Of a DNA stretch of 64,000 bases, positions 51,223-59,995 are shown piece by piece (the stretch's first letter is position 1; each line of letters begins with the position of its first letter). The notes under the pieces were generated by a model. It did not search any database and was not told the DNA's origin. It saw only the letters and a list, made by a program, of their open reading frames with translations. This stretch comes from Clostridium transplantifaecale (GTDB lineage Bacteria > Bacillota > Clostridia > Lachnospirales > Lachnospiraceae). Location: contig NZ_UYZY01000001.1 in assembly GCF_900626075.1 (NCBI RefSeq), positions 248,001-312,000 on the forward strand, written 5' to 3'. The translations under genes and the position numbers were made by a program.

Positions 51223-52053
51223 ATGAAAAATGTAAGGATTGCACTTGGGCAGATGGAGGCGGTTCAGGGAGATACGCAGGCCAATATGGCGAAGATGGAA
51301 CGGATGGCTGCCGAGGCGGCGGCCGGAGGGGCGGATGTCATCTGTTTTCCGGAACTTTCTTATACGGGATACTTTGTGAAGAAGGACAGGCTGCTCGAGA
51401 TCGCGGAAACGGAGAACGGTGAATTCTACAGAAGAATCAGCCGTACGGCGAGGGAGAATGGAATCTGTATTGTGGCCGGTTTTGCCGAGCGCGGGCCGGG
51501 GGAGGATATTTACAATACGGCCGTATTTGCCGATCGGGCCGGAAGGATTGCAGGAAAGGCGAGAAAAGTATACCTCTGGAAGAGTGAGAAAAAAAGATTT
51601 GTGCGCGGTGAGGAGTTCCCTGTGTTCAATACGGAGTTCGGCGGGGTGGCTATTCTGACCTGTTATGACCTGGAATTCCCGGAGCCGGCACGGATAGCCG
51701 CCCTGAAAGGGGCGAAACTGATTTTCTGTCCGGCGGCCTGGAGCGTGCCTGCAAGGAACAGATGGGATCTGGATTTGATGGCCTGCAGCCTTTATAACAT
51801 GGTGTTCACGGCCGGGGCTAATTTCTCAGATGAGCTTTGCTGCGGAGCCTCGGGCGTGGCTGGGCCGGCCGGTTCTATGATCGACCAGTCACAGGGACAG
51901 AAGGAAGAAATAGTATTTGCCGACATCGATCTCGATGAGGCGGATAGACAGAGAGAAGACATACCATATTTTGACGACTTGGACGGGATGGTTTTGAAGC
52001 AGCTTTCCGGTGCACTTGAGGAATACCGGAAAGAGCGGAAGGTATCGGAATAG
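51223..52053 (+). CDS. Carbon-nitrogen hydrolase (nitrilase superfamily), copy 1
   Basis: A 276-residue amidase of the nitrilase superfamily with the catalytic triad E44 (CFPELSYTGY), K115 (GKARKVYLW) and C147 (LTCYDLEFPEP). Members cleave C-N bonds of linear amides, N-carbamoyl compounds or omega-amides. It is related to the amidase at 61313, and the two bracket the symporter/M29 cluster. Single gene with its own terminator at 52079. The substrate cannot be set from the sequence. Confidence 0.92.
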   Translation: MKNVRIALGQMEAVQGDTQANMAKMERMAAEAAAGGADVICFPELSYTGYFVKKDRLLEIAETENGEFYRRISRTARENGICIVAGFAERGPGEDIYNTAVFADRAGRIAGKARKVYLWKSEKKRFVRGEEFPVFNTEFGGVAILTCYDLEFPEPARIAALKGAKLIFCPAAWSVPARNRWDLDLMACSLYNMVFTAGANFSDELCCGASGVAGPAGSMIDQSQGQKEEIVFADIDLDEADRQREDIPYFDDLDGMVLKQLSGALEEYRKERKVSE

Positions 52054-52078
52054 AAGCTCTGACTCACGGTAAGCCGGG

Positions 52079-52117
52079 AAAAGGCGCGGGATTTTTTTAT
52101 AATCCCGCGCCTTTTTT
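52079..52117 (+). terminator. Terminator after amidase copy 1
   Basis: AAGGCGCGGGATT (about 52081-52093) pairs with AATCCCGCGCCTT (52100-52112), followed by T residues. Confidence 0.92.
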
Positions 52118-52221
52118 CGGCTGTTTTGGTATTTATTTATATATTTTAACAATGTCTTAACATATAACCAAAAAACTATATAATATTTCAGATCTTGTAT
52201 AACAGTTTATTACTGCACCAT

Positions 52222-52253
52222 GTCCTGATAAAATACATTTAAACCTCATGAGG
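52222..52253 (+). promoter_or_regulatory. Conserved promoter/palindrome before symporter 1
   Basis: CCTGATAAAAT then CCTCATGAGG (52244-52253), a perfect 10-bp palindrome. The same arrangement (CCTGATAGAAT, CCTCATGAGG at 54982-54991) precedes symporter 2. TAAAAT is likely the -10 box, with the palindrome near the transcription start. Confidence 0.55.
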
Positions 52254-52306
52254 AAAGGGTAATAAAGGGAACTAGTTAATCATCAAAGCAAAAAAGGGGG
52301 TCCAAT

Positions 52307-53608
52307 ATGGCAGAACAAATGACGGGAGAGATTAAGACTAAAAAGAAACAGCCATTGTATGTGAAGATTTTCATTGCGCTGTTTGCAGGTATTATTTTCG
52401 GGTACATATTGAATTTTATGGGAGGAGTAGAAAATCCTACTATCAACGATTACATTTTACCGTTCCTCCAGTTTCTTGGGGATTTCTTTATAAAACTGAT
52501 TAAGATGATCGTCGTACCGCTCGTATTCTTCTGTATTATTGATGCAGCGCTTTCGCTGGGGGACATCAAAAAACTCAGAAGCATCGGAGTCAAAACAATT
52601 TTGTGGTTCCTGTTCAGCTCCGGTATTGCAGCTACAATCGGCCTTGTTCTGGCAAATATCATTCAGCCGGGTAAAGGACTGATTCTTGGCTCAATCGAGA
52701 ACACGGTGGAAGTAAAAGAACTTCCGGGAGTTTACCAGACAATCCTGGATCTGCTTCCAAGCAACCCGTTTGCATCATTGACAAATGGAGATATGATGCC
52801 AATCATCGTATTTTCCCTGTTTCTTGGCTTTGCCATCATCAGTATCGGCGATGCGGCAAAACCGCTTGCAGATGTCATCTCAGTCTGTTCTCAGGCTATG
52901 TTTAAGATTGTAAATATGATTCTCGGAATCATTCCGTTCGGTGTATTTGGACTTATGTCGGTATCACTGGCCAAATATGGCCTTGCAATTTTCGGGCCGG
53001 TTCTGAAGTTTATTTTGACCGACTATCTGGCGAGCTTCATCATGTGTTCGGTTGTCTATTCCATCTTCCTGATAGGAATTGCGAAGGTAAGCCCTATCAA
53101 ATTCTGGAAGAAGGCATTTGAGCCCTGGATGATCGCATTCAGTACCTGTACCTCTTCGGCAGCCCTTCCGGTATCTATGGAAGTTGCGCCAAAGAAAATG
53201 GGCGTTCCGAAGGATATTGCAAGCTTTGTACTTCCGCTCGGCGCTACCGCCAATATGAACGGCACCTGTATCTATTTTGGTATCATCGTTTTATTTGCAG
53301 CACAGCTTTACGGAATTGACCTGAGTATCCAGCAGCAGATTATGCTCGTTGTACAGGCAACCTTCTTAAGCGTAGGCTGCGCGGCTACTCCACAGATTGG
53401 ACTTGTTATCAGCCTTACCCTGCTGACCCAGATGGGCCTCCCACTGGAAGCATACGCACTGGTTGCAGGTATCTACCGAATCATCGACCAGGCCCACACA
53501 TCCACAAACTCTGTTGGTGACCTTGTGACATCCGTATGTATTTCCGCAATTGAGGGAGAACTGGATCGCGATAAATTCAACAAGATGGATGATAAGAGCG
53601 CGGCATAA
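52307..53608 (+). CDS. Dicarboxylate/amino acid:cation symporter (DAACS family), copy 1
   Basis: A 433-residue membrane protein of the GltP/glutamate symporter family: FLQFLGDFFIKLIKMIVVPL, the hairpin serines in STCTSSAALPVSMEVA, the NMNGT motif in GATANMNGTCIYFG, and the C-terminal DQAHTSTNSVGDLV. It imports acidic amino acids or dicarboxylates with Na+ or H+. It is about 90% identical in protein to the copy at 55036, but the DNA has many silent differences. GGGGG site before ATG 52307. It is followed after 89 bp by an M29-like gene, as is copy 2. Confidence 0.95.
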   Translation: MAEQMTGEIKTKKKQPLYVKIFIALFAGIIFGYILNFMGGVENPTINDYILPFLQFLGDFFIKLIKMIVVPLVFFCIIDAALSLGDIKKLRSIGVKTILWFLFSSGIAATIGLVLANIIQPGKGLILGSIENTVEVKELPGVYQTILDLLPSNPFASLTNGDMMPIIVFSLFLGFAIISIGDAAKPLADVISVCSQAMFKIVNMILGIIPFGVFGLMSVSLAKYGLAIFGPVLKFILTDYLASFIMCSVVYSIFLIGIAKVSPIKFWKKAFEPWMIAFSTCTSSAALPVSMEVAPKKMGVPKDIASFVLPLGATANMNGTCIYFGIIVLFAAQLYGIDLSIQQQIMLVVQATFLSVGCAATPQIGLVISLTLLTQMGLPLEAYALVAGIYRIIDQAHTSTNSVGDLVTSVCISAIEGELDRDKFNKMDDKSAA

Positions 53609-53697
53609 GAGTCCGGTGAGGCAGAAAGTATCGGAAGAGAGTTAAGAGATTTAGAACCTATAAAGTCAAGTCATGTTCAAAGAAAAGGAGAAAAACT

Positions 53698-54699
53698 ATG
53701 GAAGACAACAGAATTATTGAATGTATCGAGAGAGCGCACTATATTTTATCCAACCTGATGGCGGTAAAACCGGGTGAGGAAGTCCTGATTGCTATTGACC
53801 CGCAGACCGACATGCGTATGGCGAACGCCATGGCGGCAGCCGCTTTAATGTGCGGAGCCGAGTATAACGTAAGCATGATGCCAATCCGCGGAAAAGACAA
53901 AGCAACGATTTTCCCGAAGACACTGGAACTGGCCATGGAGGCTTGCGACGTATTCGTCGGCATGACGACGGCGTCCGGAGCCGCTATCTACAACAACCGT
54001 TTAAAAGAGCTGATGAATGAGAAGAAACTGCGTGAAGTTTCCATCTGCTTAAGACATATCGACAACTTTACAAGAGGCGGCGCCCTGGCGGATTACGAGG
54101 CGGTATACGCAGACGGCGAGAGACTGCAGGCAATCTGGAGAGGCAAGAAGAACGCCCACATCACAACCCCGGCCGGAACCGACCTTTATATGGAAATGAA
54201 CGATATGGAGCCAATCATCGAGTGCGGTATTGCCCGTAACCCTGGAGATGCAATGGCATGGTCAGACGGCGAAGTATCCTTAGGGCCGGTAATCGGAACT
54301 ACCCACGGAAAACTTGTCATCGACGGACCAATCTGCTACTACGGCTGCCCGACTATCCCGGTAGAGCTTAAGATTGAAGGCGGACGTATCGTAGAGGTAG
54401 TAGGCGGAGACGCAAAGATCTGTAAAGAGATCCGCCGCCAGATTGCGGAAGTAAAAGACAGCGACAACATCGCGGAGATTGGTATCGGACTGAACCCGGC
54501 CTGCATGTTCAACGGTGACTTCGAGGAAGAGAAGAAAGCAAGAGGAACCTGCCATATCGCAATGGGCAACGGTTTCTACTATGGCCAGCCGGCACGTTCC
54601 ACGGTACATATCGACATGGTACAGTACAACCCGACCATCACCTTTGACGGTGAATTGATTGTAAAAGACGGAAAGATGGTCTGCCTGGGCGAGGAATAA
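53698..54699 (+). CDS. M29 aminopeptidase / NicX-like metalloenzyme, copy 1
   Basis: A 333-residue cytosolic protein. The N half is a Rossmann-like domain (GEEVLIAIDPQTDMRMANAM, CDVFVGMTTASGAAIYN). The C half has the putative metal site: E in NIAEIGIGLNP, H in GTCHIAMGN, and HxD in STVHIDMV, the pattern of M29 aminopeptidases and of 2,5-dihydroxypyridine dioxygenase NicX. Reaction unknown: peptidase or ring-opening hydrolase are both possible; an oxygen-using role is unlikely in an anaerobe. Almost identical to the genes at 56423 and 59996; this copy has MNDMEP where the others have MNPMEP. Pairs with symporter 1. Confidence 0.83.
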   Translation: MEDNRIIECIERAHYILSNLMAVKPGEEVLIAIDPQTDMRMANAMAAAALMCGAEYNVSMMPIRGKDKATIFPKTLELAMEACDVFVGMTTASGAAIYNNRLKELMNEKKLREVSICLRHIDNFTRGGALADYEAVYADGERLQAIWRGKKNAHITTPAGTDLYMEMNDMEPIIECGIARNPGDAMAWSDGEVSLGPVIGTTHGKLVIDGPICYYGCPTIPVELKIEGGRIVEVVGGDAKICKEIRRQIAEVKDSDNIAEIGIGLNPACMFNGDFEEEKKARGTCHIAMGNGFYYGQPARSTVHIDMVQYNPTITFDGELIVKDGKMVCLGEE

Positions 54700-54737
54700 A
54701 AGAAACTGCAAATTATAATTAACTTCCTGTTTTAACA

Positions 54738-54778
54738 GGGGAGGCGCTCACCGCTTTGCGGTGGGCACCTCCCTTTTT
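54738..54778 (+). terminator. Terminator after M29-like copy 1
   Basis: GGGAGGCGCTCACCGC and GCGGTGGGCACCTCCC form a long stem, followed by TTTTTAT. Confidence 0.9.
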
Positions 54779-54954
54779 ATGCAGGTGATAAGAAAATGAA
54801 AAAATAATAGTATATAAGCTAATTGATTTGTATCAAAAACATAATAAATTTATGGATAATATCATTATAAATGAGATTTTTGTTAAAAATATCTGTAAGT
54901 TATTACTGAAATATTATAATATATTCGTATTTGTATATACCTTTTTGACATAAA

Positions 54955-54991
54955 ATGGAAACCTGATAGAATGAAGTTCAACCTCATGAGG
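54955..54991 (+). promoter_or_regulatory. Promoter/palindrome before symporter 2
   Basis: TTGACA (near 54945), 16 bp, TAGAAT (near 54967), then CCTCATGAGG (54982-54991). The palindrome and the CCTGATA block also precede symporter 1, while the surrounding bases differ. Confidence 0.6.
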
Positions 54992-55035
54992 AAATGGAAA
55001 CTGGTTGATTGTTCTTCTTGCAAAAGGGGGTCCAT

Positions 55036-56337
55036 ATGACAGGGCAAAAAGAAGAAGTGAAAACAAAAAAGAAACAGCCATTGTACGTGAAAATTTTTAT
55101 TGCATTGTTTGCCGGTATTATTTTTGGCTATGCTTTAAATTTCATGGGAGGGGTGGATAATCCGCTAATTAATGATTATATTCTGCCGTTTCTCCAGTTC
55201 CTTGGTGATTTTTTCATCAAATTGATCAAGATGATTGTTGTTCCGCTGGTATTTTTCTGTATTATTGATGCGGCGTTATCGCTGGGGGACATCAAAAAGC
55301 TGAGAAGTATCGGTATTAAGACTATTTTATGGTTTTTAGCCAGCTCGGGTATTGCGGCTACTATAGGTCTTGTCCTGGCTAATCTGATACAGCCCGGCAA
55401 AGGGCTCATTCTCGGGACCGTGGAAAATACGGTGGAAGTAAAGGAGCTTCCTGGGGTATACCAGACCATTCTGGATCTGTTACCAAGCAACCCCTTTGCA
55501 GCGCTGACAAATGGAGATATGATGCCTATCATCGTATTTTCACTGTTCGTCGGTTTTGCCATTATAAGTATCGGAGATACGGCAAAACCGCTGGCCGACG
55601 TCATTTCCCTCTGTTCCCAGACCATGTTCAAGATTGTAAATATGGTTCTTGGAATTATTCCCTTTGGGGTGTTCGGACTCATGTCCGTCTCTCTGGCGAA
55701 ATATGGAGTGGCAATCTTTGGGCCGGTTCTGAAGTTTATTTTAACGGACTATCTGTCCAGCATTATCATGTGCATTGTTGTCTATTCGATCTTCCTGGTG
55801 GGGATTGCAAAAGTAAGCCCTGTCAAGTTCTGGAAGAAAGCATTTGAGCCGTGGATGATCGCGTTCAGCACCTGTACCTCCTCCGCCGCACTTCCGGTTT
55901 CCATGGAAGTTGCTCCGAAGAAGATGGGTGTTCCGAAAGACATTGCAAGTTTTGTACTTCCGCTTGGCGCGACTGCCAATATGAACGGTACCTGTATCTA
56001 TTTTGGTATCATCGTATTGTTCGCCGCACAGCTTTACGGTATTGATTTAAGTATCCAGCAGCAGATTATGCTGGTTGTACAGGCGACATTTTTAAGTGTG
56101 GGCTGCGCGGCAACCCCGCAGATCGGTCTTGTCATCAGCCTGACGCTGCTGACCCAGATGGGGCTTCCTCTGGAGGCATATGCGCTGGTGGCCGGTATTT
56201 ACCGGATCATCGATCAGATTCATACGTCCACCAACTCTGTCGGCGACCTGGTGACGGCGGTATGTATTTCTGCCATTGAGGGAGAACTGGATCGCGACAC
56301 ATTTAACAGAATGGATGAAAAAAAGGGCGCGGCATAG
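55036..56337 (+). CDS. Dicarboxylate/amino acid:cation symporter (DAACS family), copy 2
   Basis: A 433-residue paralogue of the symporter at 52307, with the same STCTSSAALPVSMEVA, NMNGT and DQIHTSTNSVGDLV motifs. Differences are concentrated at silent sites, with a modest number of conservative residue changes, so the duplication is old compared with the M29-like copies. ATG 55036 has a GGGGGT site; a longer frame to 55009 is less likely. Followed after 85 bp by M29-like copy 2. Confidence 0.95.
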   Translation: MTGQKEEVKTKKKQPLYVKIFIALFAGIIFGYALNFMGGVDNPLINDYILPFLQFLGDFFIKLIKMIVVPLVFFCIIDAALSLGDIKKLRSIGIKTILWFLASSGIAATIGLVLANLIQPGKGLILGTVENTVEVKELPGVYQTILDLLPSNPFAALTNGDMMPIIVFSLFVGFAIISIGDTAKPLADVISLCSQTMFKIVNMVLGIIPFGVFGLMSVSLAKYGVAIFGPVLKFILTDYLSSIIMCIVVYSIFLVGIAKVSPVKFWKKAFEPWMIAFSTCTSSAALPVSMEVAPKKMGVPKDIASFVLPLGATANMNGTCIYFGIIVLFAAQLYGIDLSIQQQIMLVVQATFLSVGCAATPQIGLVISLTLLTQMGLPLEAYALVAGIYRIIDQIHTSTNSVGDLVTAVCISAIEGELDRDTFNRMDEKKGAA

Positions 56338-56422
56338 ACGGACGTTACAACATACCAGGCCCTGAAACAGGAACGAAACGGGAACTTATTTCAAAAGTCA
56401 TATCATAAAAAGGAGAAAAACG

Positions 56423-57424
56423 ATGGAAGACAACAGAATTATTGAATGTATCGAGAGAGCGCACTATATTTTATCCAACCTGATGGCGGTAAAACCGGGT
56501 GAGGAAGTCCTGATTGCTATTGACCCGCAGACCGACATGCGTATGGCGAACGCCATGGCGGCAGCCGCTTTAATGTGCGGAGCCGAGTATAACGTAAGCA
56601 TGATGCCAATCCGCGGAAAAGACAAAGCAACGATTTTCCCGAAGACACTGGAACTGGCCATGGAGGCCTGCGACGTATTCGTCGGCATGACGACGGCGTC
56701 AGGAGCCGCTATCTACAACAACCGTTTAAAAGAGCTAATGAATGAGAAGAAACTGCGTGAAGTTTCCATTTGCTTAAGACATATCGACAACTTTACAAGA
56801 GGCGGCGCCCTGGCGGATTACGAGGCGGTATACGCAGACGGCGAGAGACTGCAGGCAATCTGGAGAGGCAAGAAGAACGCCCACATCACAACCCCGGCCG
56901 GAACCGACCTGTATATGGAAATGAACCCGATGGAGCCAATCATCGAGTGCGGTATTGCCCGTAACCCGGGAGACGCAATGGCATGGTCGGACGGCGAAGT
57001 ATCCTTAGGGCCGGTAATCGGAACTACCCACGGAAAACTTGTCATCGACGGACCAATCTGCTACTACGGCTGCCCGACTATCCCGGTAGAGCTTAAGATT
57101 GAAGGCGGACGTATCGTAGAGGTAGTAGGCGGAGACGCAAAAATCTGTAAAGAGATCCGCCGCCAGATTGCGGAAGTAAAAGACAGCGATAACATCGCGG
57201 AGATTGGTATCGGACTGAACCCGGCCTGCATGTTCAACGGTGATTTTGAGGAAGAGAAGAAAGCAAGAGGAACCTGCCATATCGCAATGGGCAACGGCTT
57301 CTACTATGGCCAGCCGGCACGTTCCACAGTACATATCGACATGGTGCAGTACAACCCGACTATCACCTTTGACGGTGAATTGATTGTAAAAGACGGGAAG
57401 ATGGTCTGCCTGGGCGAGGAGTAG
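56423..57424 (+). CDS. M29 aminopeptidase / NicX-like metalloenzyme, copy 2
   Basis: A 333-residue protein that differs from copy 1 at one visible residue (MNPMEP) and from copy 3 at one (GELIV against DELIV). Bases are also almost identical, with only a few silent changes per 100 codons, but similarity stops at the start codon and stop codon. Same fold and metal-site residues as copy 1. It is coupled to symporter 2. AAAAGGAG precedes ATG 56423. Confidence 0.83.
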   Translation: MEDNRIIECIERAHYILSNLMAVKPGEEVLIAIDPQTDMRMANAMAAAALMCGAEYNVSMMPIRGKDKATIFPKTLELAMEACDVFVGMTTASGAAIYNNRLKELMNEKKLREVSICLRHIDNFTRGGALADYEAVYADGERLQAIWRGKKNAHITTPAGTDLYMEMNPMEPIIECGIARNPGDAMAWSDGEVSLGPVIGTTHGKLVIDGPICYYGCPTIPVELKIEGGRIVEVVGGDAKICKEIRRQIAEVKDSDNIAEIGIGLNPACMFNGDFEEEKKARGTCHIAMGNGFYYGQPARSTVHIDMVQYNPTITFDGELIVKDGKMVCLGEE

Positions 57425-57456
57425 ATAAATGATTTAAAGCAGTGAGCTTCTAAATG

Positions 57457-57499
57457 AGGCGGTGAAAGGTTTGCAAAGCAGACTTTTTACCGCCTTTTT
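57457..57499 (+). terminator. Terminator after M29-like copy 2
   Basis: AGGCGGT (57457-57463) pairs with ACCGCCT (57489-57495), followed by TTTT. Confidence 0.82.
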
Positions 57500-57732
57500 G
57501 TATACCGCAAGAGTTGGTTCAGGCATGAACCGTCCATAGGCATACCTGCTATATCTCAAGTAAAGATATAATGAATAGGTTATGGAATATTCATAAAATG
57601 ACATAATAATTTATGGAGAATTGACAGTATGATAAACTTATAACAAATACTATGATAATGTTTATCTGAATTGTTGAAACAAAGAAGTGAAATGGATAAG
57701 GGCAGTGATAAAACTGTTTTTATAGATACGCC

Positions 57733-58001
57733 GCTGATATCTGGCCGGAAATGATATCAGTCTGGAAGAAACAGCCGGGGAGCTATCTCCTGGCCGTGAC
57801 CTGTGGCTGTGCCGGTATTATTGCCGGTGTCGTCACGGCAACCGGGATCTCAATTATATTATACATTCCAGCGTGGATTTGCTGGTAATCTGCGGTGTTC
57901 TCATGGCAGATGCGTGGAATGTTACGGATCTGATCAGAGTTGCACTGTTTGCTGTGATTATTGGAATCCAGTTAATCAGAAGAAAGAAGCAGACAGCTTA
58001 A
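57733..58001 (+). pseudogene. TRAP-transporter permease remnant
   Basis: Two fragments in different frames resemble the end of a fused TRAP permease. The first (from 57733) reads ADIWPEMISVWKKQPGSYLL and then AVTCGCAGIIAGVVTATGIS, close to the conserved AGIIVGVVTLTG block; it stops at a TAA after about 55 codons. The second, in another frame, reads LLVICGVLMADAWNVTDLIR and ends VALFAVIIGIQLIRRKKQTA with stop TAA at 57999-58001, like a TRAP C-terminus. The stretch between them that codes most of the last spans is deleted. The remnant suggests a former transporter regulated by the next LysR gene. Confidence 0.55.
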
Positions 58002-58099
58002 TATGGGAGACAGGTCTGAAGGAGTTCCAAACCGAATCAGGCCTGTTTTTTGGCATCAATAATTACGAATGTGAAAACAGTATGACTGGGGGAGATTAC

Positions 58100-59053
58100 T
58101 TGCTGAATGAGATGAAATACGTATATGCCGTGTATCAGGAGAAAAGCTTTTCCAAGGCGGCGAGAAAACTGCAGGTCAGTCAGCCGGCTCTCAGTAAAAT
58201 GGTGAGAAAGGCGGAAAAGGATATCGGAATCGTAATTTTTGACCGCAGTACAATCCCGATTACCGTTACGAAGGAGGGCGACTACTATATCAAGTCGATA
58301 GAGGACATCATGTTTATCCAGAGAAATATCAAGTCCTATTTCATGGATCTGAAAGAGCTGAATACAGGCAGTCTCTCCCTTGGCGGTTCCTCGTTTTTCT
58401 GTTCTTTCGTTTTTCCCGGCCTGATAGGAAGGTTTCGGGAAAAGTATCCGAATGTGGTGATCGATCTGATGGAGGGAAATATTGGGGAACTGAGAGAAGG
58501 GCTTGAGAATGAAACGGTGGATCTGGTGATCGAGACGGCAACGGATGTAGGAGCCAACATTGAACGCTATTTTTATAATAATGAGAATATCATTCTGGCC
58601 GTTCCCACCCGGTATCAGGTGAATAAGAGGCTCCAGCCTTACCGCCTTACATATCAGGATATTCTCACAGGCAGATTTGCCGGAAACAAAACGGAGGCGG
58701 TTCCGATGTACGAACTTCGGGAGGTGCCTTTTATTACGATGAAACCCGGCAATGATATGTTCCAGAGAAGTAACCAGATTTGCAGGAACGCAGGTTTTAC
58801 GATGAAGACAGTCTTATTGGTCGATCAGGTCCTTACTTCCGTCAACATTGCATCCAACGGGGTTGGAGCCGTGTTTATCCGTTCCGATATCGTAAGCTGC
58901 ATGCCGAAAAATGAGATGCTGACTTATTACAAAATCGGAGATCCATTAGCAACCCGGCCGGTCAGCTTTGCCGCAAAGAAGGGGAAATATACTACATCCG
59001 CCATGCGGGAATTTATGCATATGGCCGGTGTGCAAAGAAAGGAAGAGGAATAA
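58100..59053 (+). CDS. LysR-family regulator of the amidase/symporter cluster
   Basis: A 317-residue LysR regulator: helix-turn-helix YQEKSFSKAARKLQVSQPAL, SKMVRKAEKDIGIVIFDRST; effector domain with SLSLGGSSFFCSFVFPGLIG and IASNGVGAVFIRSDIVS. The frame is open further upstream but that part is the TRAP remnant. TTG 58100 with GGGGGAG is chosen because the paralogue at 63691 has the same TTGCTGAATGA context after its own ribosome site; ATG 58112 is the alternative. It lies in the middle of the island and may respond to its substrate. Confidence 0.88.
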   Translation: MLNEMKYVYAVYQEKSFSKAARKLQVSQPALSKMVRKAEKDIGIVIFDRSTIPITVTKEGDYYIKSIEDIMFIQRNIKSYFMDLKELNTGSLSLGGSSFFCSFVFPGLIGRFREKYPNVVIDLMEGNIGELREGLENETVDLVIETATDVGANIERYFYNNENIILAVPTRYQVNKRLQPYRLTYQDILTGRFAGNKTEAVPMYELREVPFITMKPGNDMFQRSNQICRNAGFTMKTVLLVDQVLTSVNIASNGVGAVFIRSDIVSCMPKNEMLTYYKIGDPLATRPVSFAAKKGKYTTSAMREFMHMAGVQRKEEE

Positions 59054-59068
59054 GGAGTTATTGTCATA

Positions 59069-59096
59069 CGCCCCGGAATATCCGGGGTGCTTTTTT
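59069..59096 (+). terminator. Terminator after the LysR gene
   Basis: CCCCGGA (59071-59077) pairs with TCCGGGG (59081-59087), then TGCTTTTTT. Confidence 0.85.
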
Positions 59097-59218
59097 GATC
59101 GTTTGATTGATTTTTAGACATGGTATGGTACACTTAAAGCAGTTTTTCATAAACGAAGAGGATATCTATGACAGGACCGTGCCTTCGCAGAAGGAAGAAT
59201 GAGAGGAGAATTAAAATT

Positions 59219-59842
59219 ATGAAGAAATTTTTATTTGTAGACTGCTGCATCAGAGGGGAGGAGTCGCGCACAAAAGAACTGGCGGGATGCCTTGTGGATG
59301 GGCTTGAGAACCGGCAGGGCATTGAGCTTGAGACGGTGAGGTTAATGGAATGTGATTTAAAACCGTTAGATGCCGGTGATGTGAAGCTGAGGAATGAGCT
59401 GATTGCGTCCGGCTGTTTCGAGAATCCTTTTTTTGATCTGACGAGGCAGTTCGCTTCGGCCGACGCGATCATTATCGCCGCCCCGTTCTGGGACTTTTCC
59501 TTTCCCAGCCTGCTGCGCGTGTATCTGGAGCGCATGTGCGTCAGCGGAATGACATTCCATTACAACGAGAAGGGGGAGACCGTGGGAGACTGCCGCGCAT
59601 CGCGCATGGTCTATGTGACGACCAGGGGAGGTTACACGGGAGTTATGCCCGCAGGTTATCCGGATCTTGCCGGAGAGTATATGAGGGCGCTGTGCCAGAT
59701 GCTGGGGATTGGGCGCTTTGACTGTCTGTCGGCCGAAGGGCTTGATATTTACGGTAACGATGCGGGAGCGATCCTCAATACGGCAAAAGAGCGTGCGGCA
59801 TGTCTTTTGGAGGAACTTTTACACACCTTTGAAAATGTATAA
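59219..59842 (+). CDS. Flavodoxin-fold NAD(P)H:acceptor oxidoreductase
   Basis: A 207-residue flavoprotein of the AzoR/NQO-like flavodoxin-2 family: KKFLFVDCCIRGEESRTKEL binds FMN phosphate, SADAIIIAAPFWDFSFPSLL is the typical central strand, and VTTRGGYTG follows. It would reduce quinones, azo or other acceptors using NAD(P)H. ATG 59219 is preferred to the frame start at 59168 because AGAGGAG lies at the right distance. The M29-like copy 3 follows after 153 bp. Confidence 0.88.
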   Translation: MKKFLFVDCCIRGEESRTKELAGCLVDGLENRQGIELETVRLMECDLKPLDAGDVKLRNELIASGCFENPFFDLTRQFASADAIIIAAPFWDFSFPSLLRVYLERMCVSGMTFHYNEKGETVGDCRASRMVYVTTRGGYTGVMPAGYPDLAGEYMRALCQMLGIGRFDCLSAEGLDIYGNDAGAILNTAKERAACLLEELLHTFENV

Positions 59843-59995
59843 CTAAATAGTGATATGATATAGAAAAATACATATAACGAATGAAATATAGTGCGGAAAT
59901 TACTACAATATACTCAGGTTCTGAAACAGAAATAAAAGATACAGAAGTTCTGCTCCAGACGGAAACAGGAGTAAATTCAAAAAGGAGATAAGACA

